A stretch of DNA of 64,000 nt. It comes from Opitutia bacterium Tous-C4FEB (GTDB taxonomy: Bacteria > Verrucomicrobiota > Verrucomicrobiia > Opitutales > Opitutaceae). Location: NCBI GenBank assembly GCA_002304445.1, contig NEVA01000002.1, positions 1 to 64,000 of the forward strand, in the 5' to 3' direction. The notes under the pieces are model-generated. The model saw only the letters and a list, made by a program, of their open reading frames with translations, made no database searches and had not been told where the DNA came from. Every line of letters begins with the position of its first letter. Within the stretch, counting starts at the first letter, position 1. Below, in pieces: positions 36,538 to 45,868 of the stretch. The translations under genes were made by a program, and so were the position numbers.

Positions 36538-39231
36538 TCACGCGCTCATTATCTCAGCGAGTTTTCCGATGTCCTTGCCTCCGCCCATGGCGAAATCGGG
36601 TTTACCACCACCTTTGCCGCCGATCTGGGCGGCGATGGTCTGGACGATCTTGCCGGCAGCGTGGCCGGCTTTGATCGCGGCGGGGGAGCAGAACGCCACG
36701 AGGCTGGCCTTGTCGCCGTAGGTGGCGCCAAGTTGAACGACGCCTTCGCCGAGCAGGCCGAGGACTTGGGAGCCGAGCGACCGCAGGGCTTCCTGATCGT
36801 CAACGGGCGCGACGGCAGAGACGAATTTGAGGCCGTCGCGCACGGTGGCCTTGGCGGCGAGCTCGGTGGCGAGGCCGGCGAGGGCTTTCTGCTGGAAAGC
36901 CTTTAGCTGCTTCTCGAGTTCCTTTTGGTGGGCGAGGAGGGCTTCGAGTTTCTTGGTGACGTCGGCGGTACCGGCGCCGAGGTGGGCGTTGACGGCGGCG
37001 AGTGCGGCTTCCCGGGCGTTAATGAAGTCGATGGCGGCCTGACCGGCGACGGCTTCGATGCGGCGCGTGCCGGCGGCGACGGCCATCTCGGCGACGACCT
37101 TGATGAGGCCGATTTCACCGGCGGTGCTGACGTGGGTGCCGCCGCAGAGTTCGCGGCTGTAGCCGCCGATATCGACAACGCGGACGAACTTGCCGTATTT
37201 GTCGCCGAAGAAGGCGAGGGTGCCCTCGGGCTTTTGGTCGAACTCGGTCTCGTAGGTTTCGACCTTGGCGTTGTCGATGACCTTCGCGTTGACGAGCTGT
37301 TCGACCTCGCGGAGCTGGGCGTGGGTGACGGCTTCGAAATGGGAGAAATCGAAGCGCATGCGTTCGGGCGTCTTCGAGGTGCCGGCCTGTCGGACATGCG
37401 TGCCGAGGACCTTGCGGAGCGCCCAATGGATCAAGTGCGCGGCGGAGTGCTGGCGGGAGATTGCGCGGCGGCGGACGGCGTCGACGGAGAGTTCGGCTTT
37501 GGCGCCGACGGAAACGGCGGATGCGCCCTCGGCGACCTTGTGCAGGTGGCGGCCGGCTTTGTCCTTCACGCAATCGGTGAGGTGGACAAGTTGGCCGTTG
37601 ATTAGCGCGGTGCCGGTGTCGCCGGCTTGGCCGCCCATCTCGGCATAGAAGGGCGTCTGGTCAAATACGAGAAACGTGTCCTTTTCGGCTGTGATGACGT
37701 CGATGAGTTGGGCGTGCGCAGTCAGGTGGTCGTAGCCGAGGAACTTGGTAGATTGAAGATCAACACTGGTGTCACCCTCGGTGGCAGCGACAACGATGAC
37801 TTTTTTGGTCGAGGCTTGGCCTCGTTTTCGCTGTTCCTCCATCAGGCGCTCAAACTCAGCGGCGTCCACAGCGAGTCCGCGCTCGGCGGCCAAAAGCTGC
37901 GTCATATCCAGAGGAAATCCGTAGGTATCGTAGAGCTCAAATGCGGTCGCTCCGGAGACTGCGCCAGCCCCAGCTGCCTTCGTGAAAATCTGTAGCCCGC
38001 GCTCCAGCGTGCGGCCAAAGCTCTCTTCCTCCGCGCGGATGACGCGGCGGATAATGTCCTGTTGAGCGACGAGCTCGGGGAACACGGGGCCGAGGGACTC
38101 GACGACGGGGGCGACGAGCTGTTCGAAGAAGCCGGTGGCGAGCCCGAGTTTTTTGCCGTAGAGAATCCCGCGGCGCAGGATACGGCGGATGACGTAGTTG
38201 CGGCCGTCATTGCCGGGCATAATGCCGTCGGCGATGGCGCAACTGATCGTGCGGGCGTGGTCGGCGAGGACGCGGAAGGCGATGTCGGTGTTTTCCTGCT
38301 CGGTGAGGCCTTCGCGTTTTGTGGGAACGGTGCGGGCGTAAGTCTTGCCCGAGAGTGCGGTGATCTTGGCGAAGAGCGGGGCGAAGACGTCGGCCTCGTA
38401 GTTGGAGGGCTCGGGGGTGAAATCGGTAAAACCCTTCGTCGAGGCGTGGATGCCGGCGACGCGTTCGAAGCCCATACCGGTGTCGACGTGCTTGGCGGCG
38501 AGCGGCGAAAAGGTGCCGTCGGCGTTGGCGTTGAATTGGATGAAGACGTGATTCCAGATCTCGATGCAGCGTGGGCTGGAGGCGTTAACGCCCTTGCGGC
38601 CTTCGATTTCGTCGTCGGAGGGCAGGAGGTTAAAATGGATCTCGGAGCACGGGCCGCAGGGACCGGTGTCGCCCATCATCCAGAAATTATCCTTCTTGTT
38701 GCCGTGGACGATGTGGAGGGCCGGATCGAGGCCTTCTTTCCGGAAGATCTCGGCCCAGATATCGTAGGCCTCTTGGTCGAACTCGGCGGGGTCGCCCTTG
38801 GCTTTGTTGGGCGAGTAAACGGTGGCGTAGAGGCGCTTGGCGGGAATGCCCCAGACCTTGGTAATGAGCTCCCAGCCCCACGTGAGGGAGTCCTGCTTGA
38901 AATAGTCGCCGAAGGACCAGTTACCCAACATCTCGAAGAGAGTGTGGTGGTAGGTGTCGAAGCCGACGTCCTCGAGGTCGTTGTGTTTACCGCCCGCGCG
39001 GATGCATTTCTGGGTGTCGGCGGCGCGGGTGTCTTTGGATGGTTTGACGCCGGCCCACTTGGAGACGTCGGGCGCGCGGTCACCGAGGAAGATGGGCACG
39101 AACTGGTTCATGCCGGCGTTGGTGAAGAGCAGTCCGGGCGAGTCCGGCAGCAACGAGGCCGAAGGCACGATCGTGTGGCCCTGTTTGGCGAAGAAATCGA
39201 GGAACGACTGGCGGATTTGCGCGGAGGTCAT
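36538..39231 (-). CDS. alaS: Alanyl-tRNA synthetase
   Basis: An 897-residue class II synthetase that charges tRNA-Ala. The catalytic domain begins MTSAQIRQSFLDFFAKQGHT, with motif-2/3-type segments (WKHN-like FDTYHHTLFEMLGNWSFGDY). The editing domain has HSAAHLIHWALR and CGGTHVSTAGEIG, the His and Cys zinc ligands that clear Ser- and Gly-tRNA. The C-Ala domain ends in GGGKPDFAMGGGKD. All are present. The start at 39231 is supported by family alignment; frame upstream is not homologous. It follows leuB by 64 bases on the same strand and precedes the RES module. Confidence 0.95.
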   Translation of the reverse strand: MTSAQIRQSFLDFFAKQGHTIVPSASLLPDSPGLLFTNAGMNQFVPIFLGDRAPDVSKWAGVKPSKDTRAADTQKCIRAGGKHNDLEDVGFDTYHHTLFEMLGNWSFGDYFKQDSLTWGWELITKVWGIPAKRLYATVYSPNKAKGDPAEFDQEAYDIWAEIFRKEGLDPALHIVHGNKKDNFWMMGDTGPCGPCSEIHFNLLPSDDEIEGRKGVNASSPRCIEIWNHVFIQFNANADGTFSPLAAKHVDTGMGFERVAGIHASTKGFTDFTPEPSNYEADVFAPLFAKITALSGKTYARTVPTKREGLTEQENTDIAFRVLADHARTISCAIADGIMPGNDGRNYVIRRILRRGILYGKKLGLATGFFEQLVAPVVESLGPVFPELVAQQDIIRRVIRAEEESFGRTLERGLQIFTKAAGAGAVSGATAFELYDTYGFPLDMTQLLAAERGLAVDAAEFERLMEEQRKRGQASTKKVIVVAATEGDTSVDLQSTKFLGYDHLTAHAQLIDVITAEKDTFLVFDQTPFYAEMGGQAGDTGTALINGQLVHLTDCVKDKAGRHLHKVAEGASAVSVGAKAELSVDAVRRRAISRQHSAAHLIHWALRKVLGTHVRQAGTSKTPERMRFDFSHFEAVTHAQLREVEQLVNAKVIDNAKVETYETEFDQKPEGTLAFFGDKYGKFVRVVDIGGYSRELCGGTHVSTAGEIGLIKVVAEMAVAAGTRRIEAVAGQAAIDFINAREAALAAVNAHLGAGTADVTKKLEALLAHQKELEKQLKAFQQKALAGLATELAAKATVRDGLKFVSAVAPVDDQEALRSLGSQVLGLLGEGVVQLGATYGDKASLVAFCSPAAIKAGHAAGKIVQTIAAQIGGKGGGKPDFAMGGGKDIGKLAEIMSA

Positions 39232-39295
39232 GGGAGTGGGAAAGGGGCTGCAGGCAAACAATCGAGCGAGGTTGACGGGCTTCAGAGCGTCGAAA

Positions 39296-40396
39296 TCAGA
39301 GATTCGCAATGATCGCGTCGGTCATGGCCTTGGTGCCGACTGACGGTTTGCCGAAGGCGATGTCGCCGGTGCGCGTGCCGCCGGTGACGGCTTTTTTGAC
39401 GGCGGCCTCGATGCGTTGGGCGGTCGGCTCCATGGCGAAACTATAGCGAAGCATCTGCGCGACCGAGAGGATCTGCGCGCAGGGATTGGCGATGCCTTTG
39501 CCTGCGATATCGGGCGCGGTGCCGCCGGCGGGCTCGTAAAGGCCAAAGGGATGGCCGAGGGAATTTTTGCCCGTGCCGAGCGACGCCGAGGATAACATCC
39601 CGAGGGAGCCGCAGATGACGGCCATCTCGTCGGAGAGGATGTCGCCAAACATGTTTTCGGTGACGAAGACGTCGAACTGGTTGGGATCGCGCGCGAGCTG
39701 CATGGCGGCGTTGTCGACATACATGTGACTGAGGGCGAGGTCGGGCGCGTGGGCGGCGCAATACTCGGTGACGGTTTTCCGCCAGAGCACGGAGGTCTCA
39801 AGGACGTTGGCCTTGTCGACGGAGCAGAGCTTTTTTTTGCGAGCGCGCGCGGCGGTGATGGCGACCTTGAGGATGCGTTCGATCTCGGATTTTTTGTAGA
39901 CCATCGTGTCCACGGCCTGGATGTCGCCGTCGGCGAGTGTGGTGGTCTGCTTCGGCAGGCCGAAGTAGAGGCCGCCGGTGAGTTCGCGGATGCAGACGAT
40001 GTCGATGCCGTCGGGGATGCGCTCGGTCTTCAGCGGGGAAGCGTCGGTGAGCTCACGGTAAAGCAGACCGGGACGGAGGTTGGCGAAGAGCGTGAAATGC
40101 TTGCGCAGCGGAAGAAGAGCGGCGCGCTCGGGCTGTTCTTTGGGTGGGAGCTTTTCCCATTTCGGACCGCCGACCGAGCCGAAGAGGATGGCATCGGACT
40201 CGGCACAGAGTTTCAAAGTGGAGTCGGGGAGGGCCTTGCCGTGGTTGTCGATGCCCGCGCCGCCGACGTCGGCGGTGGTGTAGGCGAGGGTGAGACCCTC
40301 TTGTTTGGTGACGTGTTCGAACACGCGCAGGGCCTCGGTCATGACCTCGGGTCCGATGTAGTCACCTGGCAAGACGGCAAACTTTAGAGTAGGCAT
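39296..40396 (-). CDS. leuB: 3-isopropylmalate dehydrogenase
   Basis: A 366-residue NAD-dependent decarboxylating dehydrogenase of leucine synthesis. Family signs: the N-terminal [19 protein letters not shown] (the usual GDGIGP has Tyr for the second Gly), [35 protein letters not shown], and [17 protein letters not shown] with the metal aspartates, then [17 protein letters not shown]. It could in principle accept related malates, but length and motifs favour LeuB. leuA, leuC and leuD are not nearby. Divergent from gltS. Confidence 0.93.
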   Translation of the reverse strand: MPTLKFAVLPGDYIGPEVMTEALRVFEHVTKQEGLTLAYTTADVGGAGIDNHGKALPDSTLKLCAESDAILFGSVGGPKWEKLPPKEQPERAALLPLRKHFTLFANLRPGLLYRELTDASPLKTERIPDGIDIVCIRELTGGLYFGLPKQTTTLADGDIQAVDTMVYKKSEIERILKVAITAARARKKKLCSVDKANVLETSVLWRKTVTEYCAAHAPDLALSHMYVDNAAMQLARDPNQFDVFVTENMFGDILSDEMAVICGSLGMLSSASLGTGKNSLGHPFGLYEPAGGTAPDIAGKGIANPCAQILSVAQMLRYSFAMEPTAQRIEAAVKKAVTGGTRTGDIAFGKPSVGTKAMTDAIIANL

Positions 40397-40541
40397 AGGA
40401 ACCTCAAAACGTGACAAACGCCGATGCGGCGAGGCAAGCCGCCAATACGCGTCTCCGTTTCGCGCCGCACCGCAAATGGAGCTTCCCGCGCCTTGGGATT
40501 TTGTCCGATGATAGCGCCGGTCTGTTGCCCCCTGCTTATCG

Positions 40542-41825
40542 ATGACTCTTACGCCAATTTCTGCCTGGTGGTTGCTGGCTTTGGCCTGTCCCGTGTTGTT
40601 CGCGGGCGAGGCCCTGTTGCGGCGGGTTCCCGTACTTGTGCGGTGCAATATCCCGGCATCGGTGACGGGTGGGCTGTTGGCGGCGGCGCTGGTCCTCGGC
40701 TTACAGGCGACGGGGCTGCTGCAGATTTCGTGGCAGACGCGCGTCACGGCGGGATGGTGGACTTGGCTGGCTACGCCCGAGTCCGAGTGGTTGTCGCGGC
40801 CGGCCAAGGCCGTCAATTTACCGCTGCTCGTGGGTTTTTTCACCTGCGTGGGTTTGGCGGCGCCGCTGAGTATTTTACGCACGGGCGGACGGGCGCTGGT
40901 GATTTTGCTGGGCGCGGCGACGGCGATGGCGGTGTTGCAGAATTTTGTGGGCGTAGGGTTGGCGAAGATCATGGACGCTCCGCCCTTGCTCGGCGTGGTG
41001 TGTGGATCGCTCACGCTGGTGGGTGGGCATGGCACGGTGCTGGGTTTTACGTCACGGTTTGAAGAGGCCGGGTTTGCGGCGGCGGCAACGGTGGGCGCGG
41101 CGGCGGCGACGTTCGGTCTGGTGGCGAGCGGCCTGCTGGCGGGGCCGCTCGCGGAATGGTTGCTGCGGCGTCGAGGGCTCGTAGTGACGGGTGTTGAAAA
41201 CAGGGGCGGCGGGCCGGAGATTTCGAAGACGGGTTTAATCGGAGAATTGCGGGAATTTCTCTCCGAGCCAAAAATGGCGGTGGTTCACCTGTTGCTCGTT
41301 GCGGTGTGCATCAAAGCGGGGGCGTGGGTGAGCTTCGGGCTGGTAAAGCTGGGCGCGGCGTTTCCGGCCTACATGGGCGCGCTGCTCGTCGGGCTGGCCG
41401 TGCGCGCGGCACACGATGCGGCCGGCGGCACATGGCTGCGAACCGCGACGTTGGTGCGCCTCGGCGGATTGCTGCTCGCGCTGTTTCTTGCGGTGACTTT
41501 GACCGCGCTGAATCTCGCGGAATTGGCCAAGGTCGCAGGACCGATGCTCGTGATCTTAACGGTGAATATCGGGATGACACTCGCGTTTGCCGCGTTCGTG
41601 GTGTGGCCGTTGCTGGGGCGGGACCACGAGGCGGCGGTAATGGTGGCGGGTCTGGTGGGCTTCGGCGTGGGCTCGACGGCGACCGCCGTGGCCGCGATGA
41701 ATGCGATCGTGCGTCGCCGCGGACCGGCGCCGCGCGCACAGGCCATCGTGCCGGCGACCGGCGGGTTCCTGATCGATCTGACTAACGCGCCGACGACCAC
41801 GGCGTTTCTCCAATGGCTACGCTGA
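40542..41825 (+). CDS. gltS: Sodium/glutamate symporter GltS
   Basis: A 427-residue membrane protein with about ten to twelve hydrophobic segments arranged as two halves. The half signatures are GSLTLVGGHGTVLGF in the first half and GLVGFGVGSTATAVAAMNAI in the second, the re-entrant glycine motifs of the ESS family. It should import glutamate with sodium. It overlaps the D-aminoacylase gene by 13 bases, so a joint role in recovering glutamate or D-glutamate derivatives is likely. Substrate stereochemistry cannot be read from sequence. Confidence 0.9.
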   Translation: MTLTPISAWWLLALACPVLFAGEALLRRVPVLVRCNIPASVTGGLLAAALVLGLQATGLLQISWQTRVTAGWWTWLATPESEWLSRPAKAVNLPLLVGFFTCVGLAAPLSILRTGGRALVILLGAATAMAVLQNFVGVGLAKIMDAPPLLGVVCGSLTLVGGHGTVLGFTSRFEEAGFAAAATVGAAAATFGLVASGLLAGPLAEWLLRRRGLVVTGVENRGGGPEISKTGLIGELREFLSEPKMAVVHLLLVAVCIKAGAWVSFGLVKLGAAFPAYMGALLVGLAVRAAHDAAGGTWLRTATLVRLGGLLLALFLAVTLTALNLAELAKVAGPMLVILTVNIGMTLAFAAFVVWPLLGRDHEAAVMVAGLVGFGVGSTATAVAAMNAIVRRRGPAPRAQAIVPATGGFLIDLTNAPTTTAFLQWLR

Positions 41826-43390
41826 CACGTCACCTCATCGCCTGTATTCTTCCGGCGTTGTCAGCCGTGGCGGCGGAGTTCGATATTTTGATCCGCGGTG
41901 GACGGTTGCTCGATGGCAGTGGGACACCGTGGGTTTATGCGGATCTGGGGATCAAGGGTGACCGAATTGCGGCGGTGGGACGTCTGCAGGGGGCCTCGGC
42001 GAAAACGGTGATCGAGGCGGCGGGGCTGTATGTCTCGCCGGGGTTCATTGACGGCCACTCTCACGCGGGGCCGGCGTTGGCCGGCGAGAAATTGGCGGGC
42101 GCGGAGGCACTGTTGGCGCAAGGAATCACGACCGTATTCGTCAACCCGGACGGCGGCGGTCCCACGGACCTGGCGGTGCAACGCGCGATGATCGAGCGTC
42201 AGCGCCCGGGGGTGAACGTCGCGCAGCTCATCGGGCACAATTCGGTGCGGATCGACGTGCTCGGGAACGCCGACCGCGCGCCGACGGAGGCGGAACAGAC
42301 GCAGATGAACGGGCTCGTGCGCCGCGCGATGCAGGCGGGGGCGTTTGGGCTTTCGGCCGGGCCGTTTTATACGCCGGGTAATTTTTCGAAAACCGAGGAG
42401 CACATCGCGCTGGCGCGCGTGGCGGCGGAGTTCGATGGGTTTTACACGAGCCATATCCGCGACGAGAGCGACTACAACGTCGGCTTGGTTGCGGCGGTCG
42501 ATGAGTTGATCCGCGTGGCCCGCGAGGCGCAGTTGCCGGGGATCGTCACGCACATCAAGGCCCTGGGGCCGCGGGTTTGGGGGCTTTCCGCGCAAGTGAT
42601 CAGAAACATCGACGCGGCGCGGGCGGAGGGCGTGGAGATTTTTGCCGATCAATATCCTTACGAGGCGGGATCGACGGGGCTGACGGCGGCAATCGTGCCG
42701 GCTTGGGCCCGGGAGGGTGGCGACGGGGCGTTGCGCGCGCGATTGGCTAACGCGGAGACGCGCGCTCAGATTCGGACCGAGATGCTCGAGAACATCGAGC
42801 GACGCGCCGGGGCGGCGAAAATCATGATCAGCCGGCATCGGGCCGATCCGGCCTTGGAAGGGCGAAGACTTGATGAAATCGCGCGCGCGCAGGTACTCGA
42901 ACCGGTCGATGCGGCGATCGGGATCATCCGGGCCGGTGGAGCGTCGATCGTGACGTTTGTGATGGGCGAGGAAGACATCCGTCGGTTCATGGTGCAGCCA
43001 TGGACGATGACGTGCTCCGACGGCGAGTTGGTCGCGCTCGGCGACGGCGTGCCGCATCCGAGGGCGTTTGGAGCGTTTCCGCGCAAGCTGCGTCGTTACG
43101 TGGTCGAAGAGAAGGTGCTCACGTTGGAACGCGCGATCCACTCGATGACGGGATTGCCAGCGACGGTGTTTCGACTGCCGGAGCGGGGTGTGCTGCGGGT
43201 CGGGGCCATGGCCGACGTGGCGGTCTTCGATCTGGCTGCGGTGCGGGACGTCGCGACGTATGAAGATCCGCATCACCACTCCGAAGGTATGAAGGTCATC
43301 ATCGTTAATGGCCGCGTGGCCTTGGACGGCGGCAAGGTCACCGGCGAGCGAGCGGGACGCGTTTTGGCGAAGACGGTCCAAGGGAAGTGA
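41813..43390 (+). CDS. N-acyl-D-amino-acid deacylase, exported
   Basis: A 525-residue amidohydrolase-superfamily D-aminoacylase that releases D-amino acids from N-acyl forms. A signal peptide (about 1-21, HLIACILPALSAVAA) implies periplasmic action. Motifs: FDILIRGGRLLDGSG, SPGFIDGHSHAGP (metal histidines), GLSAGPFYTPGNF, HIRDES, HIKALGPR, and MTCSDGELV with the catalytic aspartate. Later HHHSEGM and the beta-sandwich end complete the fold. Overlap with gltS and the nearby dgcA/dgcN suggest D-glutamate salvage. Confidence 0.88.
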   Translation: MATLTRHLIACILPALSAVAAEFDILIRGGRLLDGSGTPWVYADLGIKGDRIAAVGRLQGASAKTVIEAAGLYVSPGFIDGHSHAGPALAGEKLAGAEALLAQGITTVFVNPDGGGPTDLAVQRAMIERQRPGVNVAQLIGHNSVRIDVLGNADRAPTEAEQTQMNGLVRRAMQAGAFGLSAGPFYTPGNFSKTEEHIALARVAAEFDGFYTSHIRDESDYNVGLVAAVDELIRVAREAQLPGIVTHIKALGPRVWGLSAQVIRNIDAARAEGVEIFADQYPYEAGSTGLTAAIVPAWAREGGDGALRARLANAETRAQIRTEMLENIERRAGAAKIMISRHRADPALEGRRLDEIARAQVLEPVDAAIGIIRAGGASIVTFVMGEEDIRRFMVQPWTMTCSDGELVALGDGVPHPRAFGAFPRKLRRYVVEEKVLTLERAIHSMTGLPATVFRLPERGVLRVGAMADVAVFDLAAVRDVATYEDPHHHSEGMKVIIVNGRVALDGGKVTGERAGRVLAKTVQGK

Positions 43391-44076
43391 CCGGGCGTTT
43401 TCACGATTGCACGACGGGGAAAAGCCCGTGGATTGACGGCGTGAACTTGCATGTGTTGCCCGCCGGGCCGATCCAGACCAACGCGTATTTGCTGACTGCG
43501 CCCGAGCGCGGGGAGGCGTTCCTCATCGACGCACCGGGCGATGTCTGGGCGGACGTCGCTCCGATTTTGGCCCGCGAAAAGTGCAAGCTCGCCGAGCTCT
43601 GGCTGACGCACGGCCATTGGGATCACACGCAGGGCGGCGCCGAGGTCGTGCGCGAATCCGGGGCCAAGGTGCGGGCGCACCGCGACGACCGAGTGCTGAT
43701 CGAGACGCCCGAAGTGATGAGTGCTTTCCTTGATCGCGGGATCTCGTTGGAGCCGATCAAGGTCGATCACTGGATCGCGCAAGGTGAGCGGCTTGCGGCC
43801 CTCGGCTTGACGGTCGAGGTGCGGCATGTGCCGGGGCATTGCCCCGGGAACGTGTTGTTCTATTTCGAAAAAGCAGGAGCGGCGTTTGTGGGCGACGCGC
43901 TGTTCAACGGCAGCATTGGCCGGACGGATCTGCCGTTGGGCAACCATGCGCAACTGGAAGCCTCGATCCGCGCGCAGATTTATTCATTGCCGCCGGCGAC
44001 GACGGTTTATCCCGGCCACGGCGAACCGACGACGGTGGGTCAGGAGATGACGCACAACCCGTATGTCCGCGGCTGA
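43387..44076 (+). CDS. MBL-fold metallo-hydrolase, glyoxalase II-like
   Basis: About 229 residues from a GTG that overlaps the previous stop as GTGA; another in-frame GTG at 43441 (VNLHVLPAGPIQTNAYLL) fits family N-termini better and would give 211 residues. The metal motif is LTHGHWDHTQGG, with later ligands in VPGHCPGN, FVGDALF and YPGHGEPT. The layout fits small hydroxyacylglutathione-hydrolase-like enzymes. The exact substrate is unknown. It overlaps ribD by 14 bases. Confidence 0.87.
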   Translation: MTGRFHDCTTGKSPWIDGVNLHVLPAGPIQTNAYLLTAPERGEAFLIDAPGDVWADVAPILAREKCKLAELWLTHGHWDHTQGGAEVVRESGAKVRAHRDDRVLIETPEVMSAFLDRGISLEPIKVDHWIAQGERLAALGLTVEVRHVPGHCPGNVLFYFEKAGAAFVGDALFNGSIGRTDLPLGNHAQLEASIRAQIYSLPPATTVYPGHGEPTTVGQEMTHNPYVRG

Positions 44077-45223
44077 GCACGAAATTTTCATGCGGCGAGC
44101 GCTGGGCGTCGCGCGCAGCGTCTGGGGCACGACGCATCCGAACCCCATGGTGGGAGCGGTGATCGTCGAAGAGGGACGGGTGGTGGCCGAGGGTGCGACC
44201 GCGCCTGATGGCGGGCCCCATGCCGAGCGTTTGGCGCTCTTGGCGTGCGGAAGACCGCCGCGACCCGGCGCCACACTCTACGTGACGTTGGAGCCTTGTT
44301 GCACCCACGGGCGCACGGGCGCGTGCACGGAGGCTATCATCGCCTCGGGGATCAAACGCGTCGTGGTGGGCGCAACCGATCCGTTTCCCGCGCACCGAGG
44401 GCACGGCTTCGAAGTGTTGCGGGCCGCGGGAGTCGAGGTGAACACGGGCGTGTTGGAGCGCGAGTGCGCGGATCTGAACCTGATTTTCAACCACTGGGTG
44501 ACGCAGCAACAGCCGTTGATCGCGGCCAAGGCGGCGGTGACCCTGGATGGGCGCACGGCCTGCCGCACCGGAGATTCGCAGTGGATCACGGGGGAGACGG
44601 CGCGGGCCGACGTGCATCGTTGGCGCCGGTTGTTTCCGGCGATCGCGGTGGGCGCGGGCACGGTGCTGAAGGACAACCCCCGGCTGACGGCGCGGATGGA
44701 AGGTCAGGACGTGTGGTGTCCGCTGCGGTTTGTTTTCGACGGGCGGCTACGCACGGTGAGCGACCGGTTTGTGCCGCATGTTTATGCCGATGAGTTTCGC
44801 GCGCGGACGATCGTGGTCACCACGACGAATGCAGGGCAAGGCTACGTGCGGAAGCTGCGGGATATGGGCGTGCAGGTGTGGGTGTGTGAATCGCAGACCC
44901 AGCGCGTGACCTGGGCGGAGTTTCGTCGGCGCTGCGTTGAGGCCCGGTTGAGCGGCGTTTACGTGGAGGGCGGGGCGCAGTTGATGAGTCAGCTCGTGCA
45001 GGAGCGGCAGCTGGACTATTTGTTTCTTTATCGCGCGCCGGTGCTGCTGGCGGATGAGCGGGCCAAGCCGATGCTGACTGGACTCCGGACGGAGAACCTC
45101 GCGCACGCTCTGCGGCTGGCCGACGTGCGGTCGGAAATTTACGGTGACGATGTGCTCACCCGCGGACGCGTGCTCTATCCGCCGAAGCTTTCGATTGATG
45201 AAACTGTATTTAGCCTCGGGTAA
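44063..45223 (+). CDS. ribD: Bifunctional riboflavin deaminase/reductase RibD
   Basis: A 386-residue fusion. The N-terminal deaminase (about 1-145) has the zinc motif PHAERLAL and the LEPCCTHGRTGACTEAI block. The C-terminal reductase (about 150-386) has AKAAVTLDGRTA, VGAGTVLKDNPRLT, and VEGGAQLMSQLV. It converts the GTP-derived pyrimidine to the ribitylamino intermediate of riboflavin synthesis. rdgB begins inside its last codons (26-base overlap). Other rib genes are not in view. Confidence 0.95.
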   Translation: MSAAEHEIFMRRALGVARSVWGTTHPNPMVGAVIVEEGRVVAEGATAPDGGPHAERLALLACGRPPRPGATLYVTLEPCCTHGRTGACTEAIIASGIKRVVVGATDPFPAHRGHGFEVLRAAGVEVNTGVLERECADLNLIFNHWVTQQQPLIAAKAAVTLDGRTACRTGDSQWITGETARADVHRWRRLFPAIAVGAGTVLKDNPRLTARMEGQDVWCPLRFVFDGRLRTVSDRFVPHVYADEFRARTIVVTTTNAGQGYVRKLRDMGVQVWVCESQTQRVTWAEFRRRCVEARLSGVYVEGGAQLMSQLVQERQLDYLFLYRAPVLLADERAKPMLTGLRTENLAHALRLADVRSEIYGDDVLTRGRVLYPPKLSIDETVFSLG

Positions 45224-45800
45224 CGCGCACAAAGCGGCGGAGTTGCAGGGTCTCGCGACGGCCGGTGGTCTGAATGTGGAGATTGTCTCGGCGCGCGCCG
45301 TCGGCGGGATGCCGGAGGTCGTCGAGGACACCGGCACGTTTGTTGGTAACGCGCGGAAGAAGGCGCTCGCGTTGCGCGCGAAACTGCCGGCCGACGCGTG
45401 GGCGCTCGCTGACGACAGCGGGCTCTGCGTCGACGCGCTGGGCGGCGGGCCGGGGGTGGAGTCCGCGTATTTTGCCGGGCCGCAAGGTGACGGTGCGGCG
45501 AATCTCGCGAAACTCGTGGGTGTGATGCGCGAGGTACCGGAAGGAAGGCGCGGCGCGAAGTTCGTGTGCGTGCTGCTGGTATGCGGGCCGGGCGGAGAGG
45601 AGAAGATTTTCGAGGGTGAGAGCGCGGGGCGGCTGGCCCACGAGCCGAAGGGTGGCGCGGGTTTTGGTTACGATCCGTTGTTTGTGCCGGAAGGGCATGA
45701 GCACAGCTTTGCGCAGTTGGGCGACGCGGTGAAGGCCGGGATCAGCCACCGCGCGCGAGCCTGGGCGCGATTGGCGGAATGGGTGCGGGGTCGGGCGTAG
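45198..45800 (+). CDS. rdgB: Non-canonical purine NTP pyrophosphatase
   Basis: A 200-residue Ham1/RdgB house-cleaning enzyme that hydrolyses ITP, dITP and XTP to monophosphates. Signature segments: LYLASGNAHKAAEL, ALADDSGLCVDAL, GRLAHEPKGGAGFGYDPLF, and the closing SHRARAWARL. The ATG at 45198 overlaps ribD by 26 bases. It is the last gene of the gltS-to-rdgB overlapping group, which ends in convergence with the PQQ dehydrogenase gene. Confidence 0.93.
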   Translation: MKLYLASGNAHKAAELQGLATAGGLNVEIVSARAVGGMPEVVEDTGTFVGNARKKALALRAKLPADAWALADDSGLCVDALGGGPGVESAYFAGPQGDGAANLAKLVGVMREVPEGRRGAKFVCVLLVCGPGGEEKIFEGESAGRLAHEPKGGAGFGYDPLFVPEGHEHSFAQLGDAVKAGISHRARAWARLAEWVRGRA

Positions 45801-45842
45801 GGCGAGGGCTTTGACCGGCCCTTGGCCCGGGCGTGGGCGGGG

Positions 45843-45868
45843 AGGGCGGGTCGGAGACCCTGCCCTAC
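45843..45868. repeat. GTAG-headed stem-loop at the end of the PQQ dehydrogenase gene
   Basis: AGGGC-GGGTC, a GGA loop, then GACCC-T-GCCCT form a bulged stem. Read from the minus strand it begins GTAGGGCAGGGTC, and the TAG of that GTAG is the stop codon of the dehydrogenase. It resembles a small REP-type element and may work as a transcription barrier between convergent genes. Confidence 0.5.

Noticed and set aside
40397-41035. N-terminal extension of leuB
   Set aside because: The added residues are low-complexity and overlap gltS; the family start is [12 protein letters not shown] at 40396.
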